A stretch of 64,000 nucleotides of DNA from Actinomycetes bacterium (GCA_021793235.1 JAJYTD010000003.1:124001-188000), one strand, 5' to 3'; counted from the first letter of the stretch, positions 41,596-51,159 are shown. A program made the numbers and translations. Notes: generated from the letters alone by a model not told the origin.

Positions 41596-42399
41596 ATGGC
41601 CGAGGCCTTCGCCATCCCCGCAACGACGGCGGTCGTCACCGGTGCCGCCGGCGGTATCGGTCGCGCCCTTGCCGAACGCCTGATCAGCGAGGGCGCCGCC
41701 CGTGTGGTGGTCACCGACCGCGACCCCGACGCGGTCAAGGCGGTGGCCGCCGAGCTGGGCGAGCGCGCTCATGCCATGGCCTTCGACGTGACCGACGAGG
41801 ACGCCGTCGCCTCCGCTGTGGAGACGATCGAAGACACGCATGGGGCGATCGACCTGTGGTGCTCCAACGCGGGTGTAGCCAGAGGGAGGGGGCTCGGCGA
41901 CGACACCGACTGGGACATGTCCTGGCGGGTGCACGTGCTCGCGCACATCTACGTCGCCCGGGCGCTGTTCCCCCGCATGGCGGAGAGGGGACGTGGCCAC
42001 CTGCTCGTGACCGCCTCGGCCGCCGGGCTCCTCACCCAACTCGACACCGCCCCCTACTCGGTCACCAAGCACGGGGCGGTCGCGCTGGCCGAATGGCTGG
42101 CCATCCGGCACGCCGACGAGGGCATCAACGTCTCATGCCTGTGCCCCCAAGGCGTCAACACCCCCATGACCGCGGGCGACGACGGCACCTCCGCGACCCG
42201 TCTCGGCGGCGCCTACATCGAGCCGGAGGATGTCGCCGAATCCGTGGTCGCGGCCCTGCATACCGGCCGCTTCCTGATCCTGCCGCACCCCGAGGCCGCA
42301 GACTACGAGCTGCGGCGCGTCACCGACCGCGACCGCTGGATCAGCGGGATGCGCCGCGCTCTGGCCAAGATCCGCGGTGCCGCGGCGCAAAGGAGCTGA
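41596..42399 (+). CDS. Short-chain dehydrogenase/reductase
   Basis: 267 residues, classical SDR: cofactor loop VVTGAAGGIGRALAERLI, SNAG (NNAG variant) in LWCSNAGVARG, catalytic Ser in LLVTASAAGLL and YSVTK. Asp in VVTDRDPDAV after the second strand suggests preference for NAD. The substrate is unknown. GAAGGAGCAC precedes ATG 41596. Probably one transcript with the quinone oxidoreductase. The gap 42400-42823 after it contains no gene; the last 60 bases before pckG probably hold its promoter but no clear box. Confidence 0.9.
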   Translation: MAEAFAIPATTAVVTGAAGGIGRALAERLISEGAARVVVTDRDPDAVKAVAAELGERAHAMAFDVTDEDAVASAVETIEDTHGAIDLWCSNAGVARGRGLGDDTDWDMSWRVHVLAHIYVARALFPRMAERGRGHLLVTASAAGLLTQLDTAPYSVTKHGAVALAEWLAIRHADEGINVSCLCPQGVNTPMTAGDDGTSATRLGGAYIEPEDVAESVVAALHTGRFLILPHPEAADYELRRVTDRDRWISGMRRALAKIRGAAAQRS

Positions 42400-42823
42400 A
42401 ACGGGCTTCGCCTGCGATGCCACCACGCAGGAGTACCGCCTCTGCGGCTCGCCGACGGCCCAGGCGAGGCGCGCCTGCGGCCGACCGCGTGCGCCAGGAG
42501 CCCACGCCCTACCTCGCCAAGGACAAGAAGCGGTAGCGGGCCGTGCATCCGCGGCCGGACCGACGGTCAGGCGCGGAATATACCAGTGAATGTGACGAAC
42601 ACCATCGCAGAGTGCTGAACGAAGGCTCACAGCCAGGCCACCGACCGCGCCGGCAGCGGGAGGGCCGCCGCCAGGCACGACGATGATCAACATGGTATGC
42701 GCGGACCGCCGGTCACCATTATCTGCAAGTAGACCAATGGACTACACCTGTTGTCTAGGCCAACTGGCCTGGAAGGGGGCTTGTCGCTGATGATGCGGAA
42801 CTGACACGACGTAAGGAGCTGCT

Positions 42824-44638
42824 GTGCCTGAACAGGTCCCTGACATCGGGACGGCCCCCACCGGCCACCAAGAGTTGATCGACTGGGTACGCGAGGTCGC
42901 AGCCCTGACCCGACCCGATGAGGTCGTCTGGTGCGACGGCTCGCAGGAGGAGTGGGAGCGGCTGACCGGTCTACTGGTCGAGAAGGGGACATTCACGCGC
43001 CTCAACCCCGAGCTTCGGCCCAACAGCTTCTACTGCCGCTCCGACCCTGACGACGTCGCCCGGGTCGAGGACCGCACGTTCATCTGCTCCGAGCACGAAA
43101 AGGACGCCGGTCCGACCAACAACTGGATCGATCCCGCCGAGATGCGCGCGACCTTCGCCGACGTCTTCGACGGCTGCATGCGCGGCCGCACCATGTACGT
43201 GGTCCCGTTCTGCATGGGACCGCTGGGTGGAGCGATCTCGCAGCTCGGCGTGGAGATCACCGACTCCGCCTACGTCGCGGTGTCGATGCGGATCATGGCC
43301 CGCATGGGCGAGCCCGCCCTGCGCCTCATCGAAGAGCGCGGCTCCTTCGTGAAGGCCGTCCACTCCGTCGGCGCCCCCCTGGAGCCGGGCCAGGCCGACG
43401 TGCCATGGCCGTGCAACTCCACCAAGTACATCTCGCACTTCCCCGAGACCCGGGAGATCTGGTCCTACGGGTCGGGCTACGGCGGCAACGCACTGCTCGG
43501 CAAGAAGTGCTACGCGCTGCGCATCGCATCGGTCATGGCGCGCGACGAGGGGTGGCTGGCCGAGCACATGCTCATCCTCAAGGTCACCCCGCCCGAGGGC
43601 GAACCCCGCTACATCGCGGCGGCCTTCCCGAGCGCCTGCGGCAAGACCAACCTCGCCATGCTGGCGCCCACCATCCCCGGATGGAAGGTCGAGACGGTCG
43701 GCGACGACATCGCCTGGATGCGCTTCGGCGAGGACGGGCGGCTGCGCGCCATCAACCCCGAGGCGGGGTTCTTCGGCGTCGCCCCCGGCACGGGAGCGGG
43801 CACCAACGCCAACGCGATCGAGACGCTGTGGGGCAACAGCATCTTCACCAACGTCGCCCTCACCGACGACGGCGACGTCTGGTGGGAAGGGCTCACCGAC
43901 GAGCCGCCCGCGCACCTCACCGACTGGAAGGGGCGCGACTGGACACCGGACTCGCCGGAGCCGGCCGCCCACCCCAACTCCCGCTTCACCACGCCCGCGG
44001 GCCAGGCGCCGACCATCGCCGGCGAGTGGGAGGACCCGGCCGGCGTCCCGATCTCGGCCATCCTGTTCGGCGGGCGCCGGGCCACCGCGGTGCCGCTGGT
44101 CAACGAGTCCTTCGACTGGCAGCACGGCGTCTTCCTGGGCGCCAACGTCGCCTCGGAGAAGACTGCCGCTGCCGAGGGCACGGTCGGCGAGCTGCGCCGC
44201 GACCCCTTCGCCATGCTGCCGTTCTGCGGCTACCACATGGGCGACTACTTCGCCCACTGGCTGCGCATCGGCACGATGACCGACCCCGAGAAGCTGCCCC
44301 GCATCTTCTACGTCAACTGGTTCCGCAAGGACGACGGCGGGCGCATCGTCTGGCCCGGGTTCGGGGAGAACAGCCGAGTGCTCAAGTGGATCGTCGAGCG
44401 GCTCGACGGCCGCGCCGATGCGGTCGAGACCCCGATCGGGAACCTGCCGACAAAGGACTCCCTCGACACTGACGGCCTCGACCTCAGCGAGGAGGAACTG
44501 GAGTTCCTGCTGTCGGTCGACCGCGGTACCTGGCGCGAGGAAGCCGCGCTGATGCCGGAGTTCTTCAAGTCCTTCGGCGACCAGCTGCCCGGCGAACTGT
44601 GGGACGAATACAGCGCCCTGCTGAACCGGCTCGGCTGA
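42824..44638 (+). CDS. pckG: GTP-dependent phosphoenolpyruvate carboxykinase
   Basis: Oxaloacetate + GTP to PEP + CO2 + GDP, first step of gluconeogenesis. 604 residues, the usual length. Key motifs: [15 protein letters not shown], the P-loop with catalytic Cys [15 protein letters not shown], the metal-binding [18 protein letters not shown], and [23 protein letters not shown] with the guanine-binding Phe region. Start GTG 42824 has AAGGAG eight bases upstream. A strong terminator follows. Its presence next to a catabolic island fits growth on organic acids. Confidence 0.96.
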   Translation: MPEQVPDIGTAPTGHQELIDWVREVAALTRPDEVVWCDGSQEEWERLTGLLVEKGTFTRLNPELRPNSFYCRSDPDDVARVEDRTFICSEHEKDAGPTNNWIDPAEMRATFADVFDGCMRGRTMYVVPFCMGPLGGAISQLGVEITDSAYVAVSMRIMARMGEPALRLIEERGSFVKAVHSVGAPLEPGQADVPWPCNSTKYISHFPETREIWSYGSGYGGNALLGKKCYALRIASVMARDEGWLAEHMLILKVTPPEGEPRYIAAAFPSACGKTNLAMLAPTIPGWKVETVGDDIAWMRFGEDGRLRAINPEAGFFGVAPGTGAGTNANAIETLWGNSIFTNVALTDDGDVWWEGLTDEPPAHLTDWKGRDWTPDSPEPAAHPNSRFTTPAGQAPTIAGEWEDPAGVPISAILFGGRRATAVPLVNESFDWQHGVFLGANVASEKTAAAEGTVGELRRDPFAMLPFCGYHMGDYFAHWLRIGTMTDPEKLPRIFYVNWFRKDDGGRIVWPGFGENSRVLKWIVERLDGRADAVETPIGNLPTKDSLDTDGLDLSEEELEFLLSVDRGTWREEAALMPEFFKSFGDQLPGELWDEYSALLNRLG

Positions 44639-44674
44639 CCGGCGCAGCAGAGAGACCACGGGCAGCGGAACCAA

Positions 44675-44709
44675 GGGAGGCCCGCACCAGGGGTGCGGGC
44701 CTCCCTTTT
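44675..44709 (+). terminator. Rho-independent terminator of pckG
   Basis: GGGAGGCCCGCACC (44675-44688) and GGTGCGGGCCTCCC (44692-44705), 14-bp perfect stem, 3-base loop, followed by TTTT. Confidence 0.9.
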
Positions 44710-44723
44710 CACATACCACTCCC

Positions 44724-44784
44724 GCCGGCCTTGGCTCTGTGCACGTGTGCGGACGGGACAGGGGTGTCCAGAGCCAAGGCCGGC
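44724..44784 (-). terminator. Long inverted repeat after the MHS transporter
   Basis: GCCGGCCTTGGCTCT (44724-44738) and AGAGCCAAGGCCGGC (44770-44784), 15-bp perfect arms with 31 bases between, just after the stop of the minus-strand transporter. An inner hairpin (GGACAGG/GGTGTCC type) lies within the spacer. Probable terminator of the transporter transcript and back-stop to pckG. Confidence 0.6.
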
Positions 44785-44791
44785 AAGGGGC

Positions 44792-46090
44792 TTAGGCCAG
44801 TTCCTTGTGCGCTGTCTCTTTCAGCGCCAGCACGCAGACGGCGCTGATCGCACAGCTGAGGAACAGGTAGCCGGCCACGGCCATGGAGGTTCCCGTCGCG
44901 GCGAACAGTGCGGTGGCGATGAACGGGGCGAACCCGCCGCCGATGATCGCGCCGACCTGGTAGCCCATCGACGCCCCGCTGTAGCGGGTCTTGGTGTTGA
45001 ACATCTCCGAGAAGAGGGCCGCCACCGGTCCGGACATCGCCTGGTTGATGAGGGCGGCGAGGAGGATCCCGATGAACACCAGGGCCAACACCTTGGTGTT
45101 GACGAGCAGGAACAGCGGGAACGCCATCACCGCGCCGCCAACGGCGCCGAACATGAAGACCTTGCGCCGCCCGATGATGTCGGAGAGGTAGCAGAACCCG
45201 ACGATGGCCGGGATCGAGAGGGAGCTGATGATCCCGACGAAGATCAGGAGGGTGTTGTTCGGCAGCCCGAGCACAGTGGTGCCGTAGGAGAGCATGTACG
45301 TGAGGTTGAGGTAGCCACCCACCTGGAAGCCGAGGCTCAGCCCCAGAGCGAGCAGCACCTGCTTCCAGTAGCTGCGGAACACCTCGACGATGGGCATCCG
45401 CTCCTTGGTCTGGCTCTTCCGGGCCTTTTCCTGGGCCTCGCGGAACATCGGGCTCTCTTCGATCCTCAGCCGGATCACCATGCCCACCAGGATCAGGACC
45501 GCGCTCAGCAGGAACGGGATACGCCATCCCCAGGACGCGTCCGGGAGGGTGATGTTGACGACGAGGAAGATGACCGTCGACAGGATGAATCCGAGCGGGA
45601 CCCCGAGCTGCGGGAAGCTGCCGTAGAAGCCGCGCCGGTTCGGGGGAGCGTGTTCGACCACCAGCGCCACGGCTCCGCCCCACTCACCGCCAATGGCGAA
45701 ACCCTGCAGCAGGCGGAGAAAGACAAGGAGTATCGGGGCGAGGATGCCGATCTCACTGAATGTCGGCAGCAGGCCGATCAGGAACGTGGCACCACCCATG
45801 ATGAAGAGGGTGAGGACGAGGATCGACTTTCGGCCGACTTTGTCCCCGAAGTGCCCGAAGACGACCGCTCCGGCGGGGCGCATGACGAACCCGACACCGA
45901 AGGTGGCGAAGGCGAGCAGTGTTCCTATCAGGGGCGACGCGTCAGGGAAGAACGCCTTATTGAACACCAGCGCCGCAGCGGTACTGTAGATGAAGAAGTC
46001 GTACCACTCGATGGTGGTTCCCACTAGCGCTGCGGTGGAAGCACGGCGGATCATGGACATATCCGCCTTGTGCACCTGTTGCGTTGTCAT
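44792..46090 (-). CDS. MHS family major facilitator transporter
   Basis: 432 residues, 12 membrane helices. MHS motifs: STAALVGTTIEWYDFFIYSTAAALVFNKAFFP, MRPAGAVVFGHFGDKVGRKSILVLTL (loop 2-3 signature), LRLLQGFAIGGEWGGAVALVVEHAP and YLSDIIGRRKVFMFGAVGG. The family moves organic acids, betaines, shikimate and similar compounds with protons. As the nearest transporter to the catabolic island it may import the substrate or a diacid. Start ATG 46090 overlaps the stop of a small upstream frame by four bases. Confidence 0.92.
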   Translation of the reverse strand: MTTQQVHKADMSMIRRASTAALVGTTIEWYDFFIYSTAAALVFNKAFFPDASPLIGTLLAFATFGVGFVMRPAGAVVFGHFGDKVGRKSILVLTLFIMGGATFLIGLLPTFSEIGILAPILLVFLRLLQGFAIGGEWGGAVALVVEHAPPNRRGFYGSFPQLGVPLGFILSTVIFLVVNITLPDASWGWRIPFLLSAVLILVGMVIRLRIEESPMFREAQEKARKSQTKERMPIVEVFRSYWKQVLLALGLSLGFQVGGYLNLTYMLSYGTTVLGLPNNTLLIFVGIISSLSIPAIVGFCYLSDIIGRRKVFMFGAVGGAVMAFPLFLLVNTKVLALVFIGILLAALINQAMSGPVAALFSEMFNTKTRYSGASMGYQVGAIIGGGFAPFIATALFAATGTSMAVAGYLFLSCAISAVCVLALKETAHKELA

Positions 46091-46326
46091 CTGGCTCCGT
46101 TCGTTCTGGTGCGTCGGAAGGCTCCCGCGGTCACCAGAGAACTCAGGTAGGGGACGGGGCTGCTGGTTCCGGCCCGGTGGAACGTGCCGCCTCCCGAACA
46201 GGGCAGGGAAACAGTGTTCTGGTCCGGGACTTCTCGGGTGGGCAGCGTGTGCGAGGGGCTCTTCTTAGTTCTGAAGTCGAGCGGGTCGTGGTAGATCGGC
46301 GGGCTCCCTCCGATCACCGCCGACAT
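46087..46326 (-). CDS. Small 79-codon frame coupled to the transporter
   Basis: ATG 46326 has AGGAG eight bases upstream and the frame ends in a 4-base overlap (ATGA) with the start of the MHS transporter, which argues for real, coupled translation. The product begins MSAVIGGSPPIYHDPLDF, then becomes low in recognisable features. No domain, signal or membrane segment is seen. The beginning is vaguely like the N terminus of some P450s, so it could also be a gene fragment. Function not assigned. Confidence 0.4.
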   Translation of the reverse strand: MSAVIGGSPPIYHDPLDFRTKKSPSHTLPTREVPDQNTVSLPCSGGGTFHRAGTSSPVPYLSSLVTAGAFRRTRTNGAR

Positions 46327-46538
46327 GCGTGGTGCTCCTGCCGTGGTACGGCACTGCACCCTGCCCGATGTATCGGGGCCGGTGGTGATGCCCGTCGGGG
46401 TGGCGGGCTAGCTGCCGACACGGTCCCGGCCGGTACCGGATGCGGTTGTCCGCGTGGCCGAAAGCAGCACGAGGTCGCACGATGGACCTACCTTCCCGGC
46501 GGCTTGACCATGAGCGCCGGTGACATCGTTCCTACATG

Positions 46539-46553
46539 ATGAACAGTGTTTCA
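46539..46553. promoter_or_regulatory. Degenerate island operator upstream of the transporter
   Basis: ATGAACA-G-TGTTTCA, a weaker copy of the 15-bp repeat seen at 51110, 55525 and 55691. It lies in the AT-rich, gene-free stretch 46530-46680 that would hold the promoter for the small frame and MHS transporter. On the minus strand a TTGACT (46585-46580) and TGATAC next to the repeat are possible -35/-10 elements, but their spacing (20) is long. Confidence 0.45.
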
Positions 46554-46657
46554 GTATCAAACCAAAACATCAGACTTATAGTCAATAGGAAGACTAGTTG
46601 AAAATTATGCACATATGCGCACGTGGGGGGCGTTAAGTTATTGATCAGTCTTAGATT

Positions 46658-46677
46658 AATCGAACATATGTTCGATT
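46658..46677. promoter_or_regulatory. Perfect LexA-type SOS box
   Basis: AATCGAACATATGTTCGATT is a 20-bp perfect palindrome containing TCGAAC-N4-GTTCGA, the LexA site of Gram-positive and actinobacterial SOS genes. It lies about 45 bases after the amidohydrolase stop and some 330 bases upstream of the small frame and transporter. No DNA-repair gene is nearby. The whole stretch 46327-46723 otherwise has no gene. Confidence 0.55.
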
Positions 46678-46723
46678 CCGAGGGGATGCTGGGCCGGGTG
46701 TTCCGCCCCCGCGGACCGGGGGC

Positions 46724-48127
46724 TCACCGGATCCAGGACCAGGTGCTTCTCTCCCGGTAGGCCTCGGGGAGCGAGGTCCGGTCGCCCACGACCTCGGCTG
46801 CGCGGTTTCCTTCCCGCACGATGTCGCCGTGCTCCCACATCGTCAGACGGCCGGCGTCCACCAGAATCCGGCCGTCCACCACCACCGTCTCCACGGCATG
46901 GGGGTTGCCCGAGTAGACGAGGTTCGACGGCCAGGTGCTCCTGGGAACCAGATGCGCCCGGTCGATATCGACGACGGCGAGGTCCGCCCGCTTGCCCGCT
47001 TCCAGGGAACCGATCTCTTCCGCCATGCCCAGCGCGCGGGCGCCGCCGATGGTGGCCAGTTCCAACGCCAGCTCCGCGGAGCCCCACTCGGCTCCCCAGC
47101 GGGACTTCTGCAGGAAGACGGCGATCTTCATCGCCTCCCAGAGATTCTGACCGTTGTTCGTGGAGGCGCCGTCCGTACCCAGGCCCACGTGCACCCCCGC
47201 CTGGAGCATCTCGGCCAGCGGGGCGACCCCGGCCGCGTACATCAGATTCGCCACCGGGTTGTGCGAGACCCCCGTCTGCGATTCGGCGAGCAAGCGGCGC
47301 TCAGTCTCGTCGCACCAGACACAGTGTGCGATCAGCAGGTGCGGCCCGAGCGCGTCCAGCTCGCTCAGCCTCTCGATGGAACCGGTGCCGAACCGGTGCC
47401 GGGCCTCGTCGCGCTCATCCGGAGAGCTCGCCACGTGCATGGTCATCCGGCAGGACTCGGCCTTGGCGTAGGCGGTGAACTCGGTGATCATGTCCGGGGT
47501 GCAGCGCAGGACCCCCAGCGCCTCCGGGACGACCTCGACCAGTTCGGAACCGTAGGTCCGGCGCAGCCGGGTGACCTCGGAGAGGGCGTGATCGATGCTC
47601 TCCCGGGCATCGGGTGCGGTGCTCTGGCTGGGGTCGTGCTCGTCGCTGGAGTCGGCGGAGATGCGCGCCACGACCGCCCGGGACCGGGATTCCGTGAGCG
47701 CGCGCAGCACACCGTCGATGGCGCCGGGGTTGGGCGTACCGAACTCGCCCACCGCGGTGGTGGTCACGCCGCCGAGGAGGTTCTCGGCGAGCGCCACCCG
47801 GGCACCGGCGTAATAGGTGTCCTCGGTGTTCGCGCGTAGCGTCGGCCACATGCCCCGGGTGACCCACTCCGCGAGGGGCATCTCGTCGAACAGGCCGCGC
47901 GTGATGCCGTTGGACAGGTGAGTGTGGCAGTTGACCAGGCCTGGGAGGATGACCTTGCTGTCCGCCCGGATGGTGTGCGGTGATTCGAAACCGCACTCCT
48001 CGTCCCGCCCCACCCCCGCGATACGCCCGCCGTCGATCGCGACGTAGCCCGACTCGAAGACTCTGCGCTCGCCGTCCATTGAGACGACGGTGGCGCCCCT
48101 GAACAGCAGGTCTACGGCCTCAGCCAT
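46724..48127 (-). CDS. Amidohydrolase (TrzN/MtaD/SAH deaminase-like)
   Basis: 467 residues of the metal-dependent amidohydrolase superfamily, subtype of chlorohydrolases and aminohydrolases. Metal motifs: PGLVNCHTHLSNGITRG (HxH), RMTMHVASSPDERDEA, LLIAHCVWCDETERRLLAE, and the Asp in GLGTDGASTNNGQNLWEAMK. Such enzymes hydrolyse C-N or C-Cl bonds on heteroaromatic rings (deaminase-type). In the island it could deaminate or open an N-heterocycle. ATG 48127. Not fused to the flavoprotein upstream; 174 bases separate them. Confidence 0.88.
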   Translation of the reverse strand: MAEAVDLLFRGATVVSMDGERRVFESGYVAIDGGRIAGVGRDEECGFESPHTIRADSKVILPGLVNCHTHLSNGITRGLFDEMPLAEWVTRGMWPTLRANTEDTYYAGARVALAENLLGGVTTTAVGEFGTPNPGAIDGVLRALTESRSRAVVARISADSSDEHDPSQSTAPDARESIDHALSEVTRLRRTYGSELVEVVPEALGVLRCTPDMITEFTAYAKAESCRMTMHVASSPDERDEARHRFGTGSIERLSELDALGPHLLIAHCVWCDETERRLLAESQTGVSHNPVANLMYAAGVAPLAEMLQAGVHVGLGTDGASTNNGQNLWEAMKIAVFLQKSRWGAEWGSAELALELATIGGARALGMAEEIGSLEAGKRADLAVVDIDRAHLVPRSTWPSNLVYSGNPHAVETVVVDGRILVDAGRLTMWEHGDIVREGNRAAEVVGDRTSLPEAYRERSTWSWIR

Positions 48128-48301
48128 GTGCTGTGCACCCTTTCGCGTATGACCCGCCGCGGTTCCGCGGCGGGTGTCTGGGCATTGATCGCTGCCGCCG
48201 CTGCCGACGAGGAGGCCGCGGGCGTCGGCGGTGCCGCGGTCCGGCGAACCGCCACCGGCCGGGTGGCCGATTGGGCCACCCGGCCGTACTCCGGTACCGC
48301 G

Positions 48302-49765
48302 TTAGGATGAGCGGGAGGCGGTGGCGCCGGCCGAGAGCCGTTCGCCCAACAGGCGCCCGAACGTGAGGGCGGGGGTGACCAGCATTCCGGAGCAGAAGCT
48401 GTTACCGCAGGTCGCCCCGGCGCCGATCACCTCGCCCACGGCGTAGAGGCCCTCGATCCGCTCACCCGCGGCCGAACGGACCGTGAAATCGGTATCGATG
48501 TCGAGCCCCGTGAACGTCACCAGGGTGATCGCATGGTTGCGAATGGCGTAGTACGGGCCCTTCTCGATGGGCATCGGAAGATGGGTGCGTCCGAAGTCCT
48601 CATCGACCCCGCGGGCCACCTGGTCGTTGTACCGGGCGACCGTGCTCACGAGCCCTTCCGGATCGATGCCCGCCAACGCCGCCAGTTCGCTGAGGTCGTC
48701 GGCCCGGTGGACGCCGACCCGGTTGTTGGCCATCGCCCGCACCTGGTCCGGTTCGCAGCCGACGACCATCTCGAGGGCTCCGGTGGAGGCCTCCAGCATC
48801 GCGTCGTCGAAGACCGTCCAGAAGGTCCGCTGCGGGATCGTGGTGAGCGCGCGCTCCTTCTCGTCGATGGACGGCTCGTCCTCGGCGACCCAGCGCTTTC
48901 CGTCGGTGTTGACGTAGATCTCCAGGGGAGGGCGCTCACTGGTCAGCCGCTGACGGTCGGACCAGTTGGCTCGTCCCGGCGTCTTCGGGTCGGGCAGTCC
49001 GCCGAATGTCGGCAGATACGTCCCCTGCCCTTGGAGGCCGGCACCGGCGGCCCGCCCCAGGTGGATGCCGTCGCCGGTCGCCGCGCGCCCCGACGCGGAC
49101 ACCAGCGGCGCGCCTTCGAGCTCCTCGAACAGCTCGGAGTCGGCGCCGAAACCACCGGTGGCGATGACCACCGACGGCGCGTCGACGTCGACCTCCTGGC
49201 CGTTTTTGAAGACCGAGACGCCGCAGACCCGTCCCGTGTCGTCTTTGCGGATCTCCAAGGCCGGGGTGCTGGTCCACAGCGTGAGGTCGTGGCTCTCCCG
49301 GGCCTTCTCCAGTTCGGCGCGGAGAACCTCGAGGATGGACTGCCCCTCGTCCTTGCCGTAGTACGTCCGAGCGACAGTGTAGGGCTCGTGCCCGTAGACG
49401 ATGCGGGGTGTCTCCGGGGCGAAGGCGAAGCCGCGCTCGTCCAGCCAGTCCACAGTGTCCGCGGCGTTGGCGACCTGGATCTGGATCAGGTCGTCGCGCG
49501 CGGTCCCCTGGCTGATCCGACGGATGTCGGCGAGGTGCTGCTCGACGCTGTCCTCGATGCCCCGGGAGCTCTGCCGGCGGGTGCCGGCGGCGGCCATATG
49601 CCCGCCGGTCACATGCAGCGTGCCGCCGATCAGACTGTCCTTTTCCACCAGCAGAACCCTGGCCCCGCCCTGCGCCGCGGCGATGGCGGCCGGGATCCCG
49701 GCCGTTCCGGCGCCGATGACGGCGACGTCGTAGGCGGTCTCCTCCTGGCGCTCTTGACTGTTCAA
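48302..49765 (-). CDS. FAD-dependent oxidoreductase 1 (fumarate reductase/KSTD-like)
   Basis: 487 residues. N-terminal FAD site YDVAVIGAGTAGIPAAIAAAQGGARVLLVEKD, then GGTLHVTGGHMAAAGTRRQ, VVIATGGFGADSELF and C-terminal GLYAVGEVIGAGATCGNSFCSGMLVTPALTFGRLLGERL. This is the FAD_binding_2 class (fumarate and urocanate reductases, 3-ketosteroid dehydrogenases), which adds or removes two hydrogens next to a carbonyl. Clearly a paralogue of the flavoprotein at 52185 (shared GTRRQ, YGHEPYTVARTYYG block). Start TTG 49765 with GAGGG upstream. Substrate unknown. Confidence 0.88.
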   Translation of the reverse strand: MNSQERQEETAYDVAVIGAGTAGIPAAIAAAQGGARVLLVEKDSLIGGTLHVTGGHMAAAGTRRQSSRGIEDSVEQHLADIRRISQGTARDDLIQIQVANAADTVDWLDERGFAFAPETPRIVYGHEPYTVARTYYGKDEGQSILEVLRAELEKARESHDLTLWTSTPALEIRKDDTGRVCGVSVFKNGQEVDVDAPSVVIATGGFGADSELFEELEGAPLVSASGRAATGDGIHLGRAAGAGLQGQGTYLPTFGGLPDPKTPGRANWSDRQRLTSERPPLEIYVNTDGKRWVAEDEPSIDEKERALTTIPQRTFWTVFDDAMLEASTGALEMVVGCEPDQVRAMANNRVGVHRADDLSELAALAGIDPEGLVSTVARYNDQVARGVDEDFGRTHLPMPIEKGPYYAIRNHAITLVTFTGLDIDTDFTVRSAAGERIEGLYAVGEVIGAGATCGNSFCSGMLVTPALTFGRLLGERLSAGATASRSS

Positions 49766-49832
49766 ATCCCTTCCCTCTCATCCCGAACCGGGGCCATGCA
49801 CCGCTCGCGTCTGATCACGGGCACGGCCCGGG

Positions 49833-51077
49833 TCACATACCGTCGCCGTCCCAGCGCCCGCGCGAGCGGCTCCGCACCGGAAGGGTGGACAGGATCGGAG
49901 CGGGAATCGGGTCCCCCTCACTCCAGGACCGGCCGTGGCCCCAGTTGTGCCGCCCCTCGTCGGTCCGCTCGTCGGAGTGCTCCAGGCTCGCCGGGTCCGC
50001 GCCCCAGTCGAGATCAGCAGGAGACCCGTGGTCATGGTCGTGACCGTGGTCGTGGTCGTGGCCGTGGTCGTGACCGTGGCCGCCCTGCAGCTGGGCGGCG
50101 TCGAGCGCCTTGGCGATGGCGATCGCCGAGGGGTCGGGGCCCGTGCCGTGGGGGACGAGCGGGGCATCGGGAGCGCCCTGCTCGTTCTGGTACTCCCACG
50201 CCTTGCGCAGGATCTCCAGGCTCTCTTCGCCGCGCCACGGCTGGGCGAGGTCATGCGACGACTGCGACCAGCGGAGCGGGGTCTTGCCATCCCCGGGGCC
50301 GTAGTTGATGGCTTCACCGCCCCAGCGCACCCACTCGTTCTGGGTGTACCAGTTGAACAGTTCGCCGTCCGAACGCAGGATCCAGGTGGCGCCGCCCTCC
50401 ATCGAGGTGAAGTGGCCGTGCTTGACGCGGGCGGGCCGGAAGAAGTAGGTGCCCAGGTCCAGGGTGCCGAAGTTGTACTCCATGTGGCCCTGGAGGGTGT
50501 AGGCCTCCTCATAGCACGGGTGGTGGGCCAGGCGGTGATCGGACCAGCCCTCCTGGGCGTGCACGAGGCGGGTGTAGAAGCCCGTTACGGGGTCCACGTG
50601 CAGGTACTTGATGAACAGGCCCGGCATGGGTCCCGCGTTGGGGACCGAGTCCCACTGCATCGCCTCGCTGTCGATGACGATCACATCTTCCCGGGCGTCC
50701 TGCCACCGCGGCGCCTGCAGCGAGTCCACCGGGTCGAATCCGGCATCGCCGTACTCCCGGTAGCACAGGATGCGCGTGCCCTTGGTGAAGGTAATGGCTC
50801 CGGTCGGCACGCCCTTGGGCGCGTAGACGTAGCCGCCCTTGCCGATCTTCCGGCCCTCGTAGGTCATCTCCCCTTCGAGGACGAAGTATTCGGTGTTGGC
50901 GTGGTGGATGCCGGGGCTGCGGCCCCAGTCGGTGTGGAAGTCCACCCGGAGCGAGGACGAACCGTCCTCCTCGTCGGTGGACAGCCGACGCTCGCTCGCG
51001 CGCCCTTCCCCGCCGGGAAGCTCGGCGCTGTGCCAGATGTAGTCGTCTTCTTGGATCAGTTCAACGTGGGGACGCAA
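49833..51077 (-). CDS. Bicupin with His/Asp-rich C-terminal metal-binding stretch
   Basis: 414 residues, two cupin barrels. Cupin 1: PGIHHANTEYFVLEGEMTYEGRKIGKGGYVYAPKGVPTGA; cupin 2: HHPCYEEAYTLQGHMEYNFGTLDLGTYFFRPARVKHGHF. The His and Glu residues there can bind one metal each, suggesting an oxygenase or hydrolase with iron or similar. Near residue 350 is a run of alternating G/H/D (GHGHDHGHDHDHG type) probably storing or delivering metal. I placed the start at TTG 51077 (GAGG six bases upstream). The frame is open to GTG 51134, but that would put the island operator (51110-51124) inside the gene, whereas promoter boxes at 51131-51159 point to a start after it. Confidence 0.75.
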   Translation of the reverse strand: MRPHVELIQEDDYIWHSAELPGGEGRASERRLSTDEEDGSSSLRVDFHTDWGRSPGIHHANTEYFVLEGEMTYEGRKIGKGGYVYAPKGVPTGAITFTKGTRILCYREYGDAGFDPVDSLQAPRWQDAREDVIVIDSEAMQWDSVPNAGPMPGLFIKYLHVDPVTGFYTRLVHAQEGWSDHRLAHHPCYEEAYTLQGHMEYNFGTLDLGTYFFRPARVKHGHFTSMEGGATWILRSDGELFNWYTQNEWVRWGGEAINYGPGDGKTPLRWSQSSHDLAQPWRGEESLEILRKAWEYQNEQGAPDAPLVPHGTGPDPSAIAIAKALDAAQLQGGHGHDHGHDHDHGHDHDHGSPADLDWGADPASLEHSDERTDEGRHNWGHGRSWSEGDPIPAPILSTLPVRSRSRGRWDGDGM

Positions 51078-51109
51078 TTCCGCCTCTTCACAGAAGGATT
51101 TTCGATTAT

Positions 51110-51159
51110 TGAAACATTGTTCCACAGGGCACACTATGAGTGCTCACGTGGCCAGTCAA
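51110..51159 (-). promoter_or_regulatory. Bicupin promoter with island operator
   Basis: Minus strand: -35 TTGACT (51159-51154), 17-base spacer, -10 TAGTGT (51136-51131), then operator TGGAACA-A-TGTTTCA (51124-51110; on the plus strand TGAAACA-T-TGTTCCA). The repeat is 6 bases after the -10, the same arrangement as at the other two island promoters. Confidence 0.8.

Noticed and set aside
46265-46326. Fragment of a cytochrome P450 N terminus
   Set aside because: Only about ten residues (PPIYHDPLDF) look similar; no further P450 motif follows.
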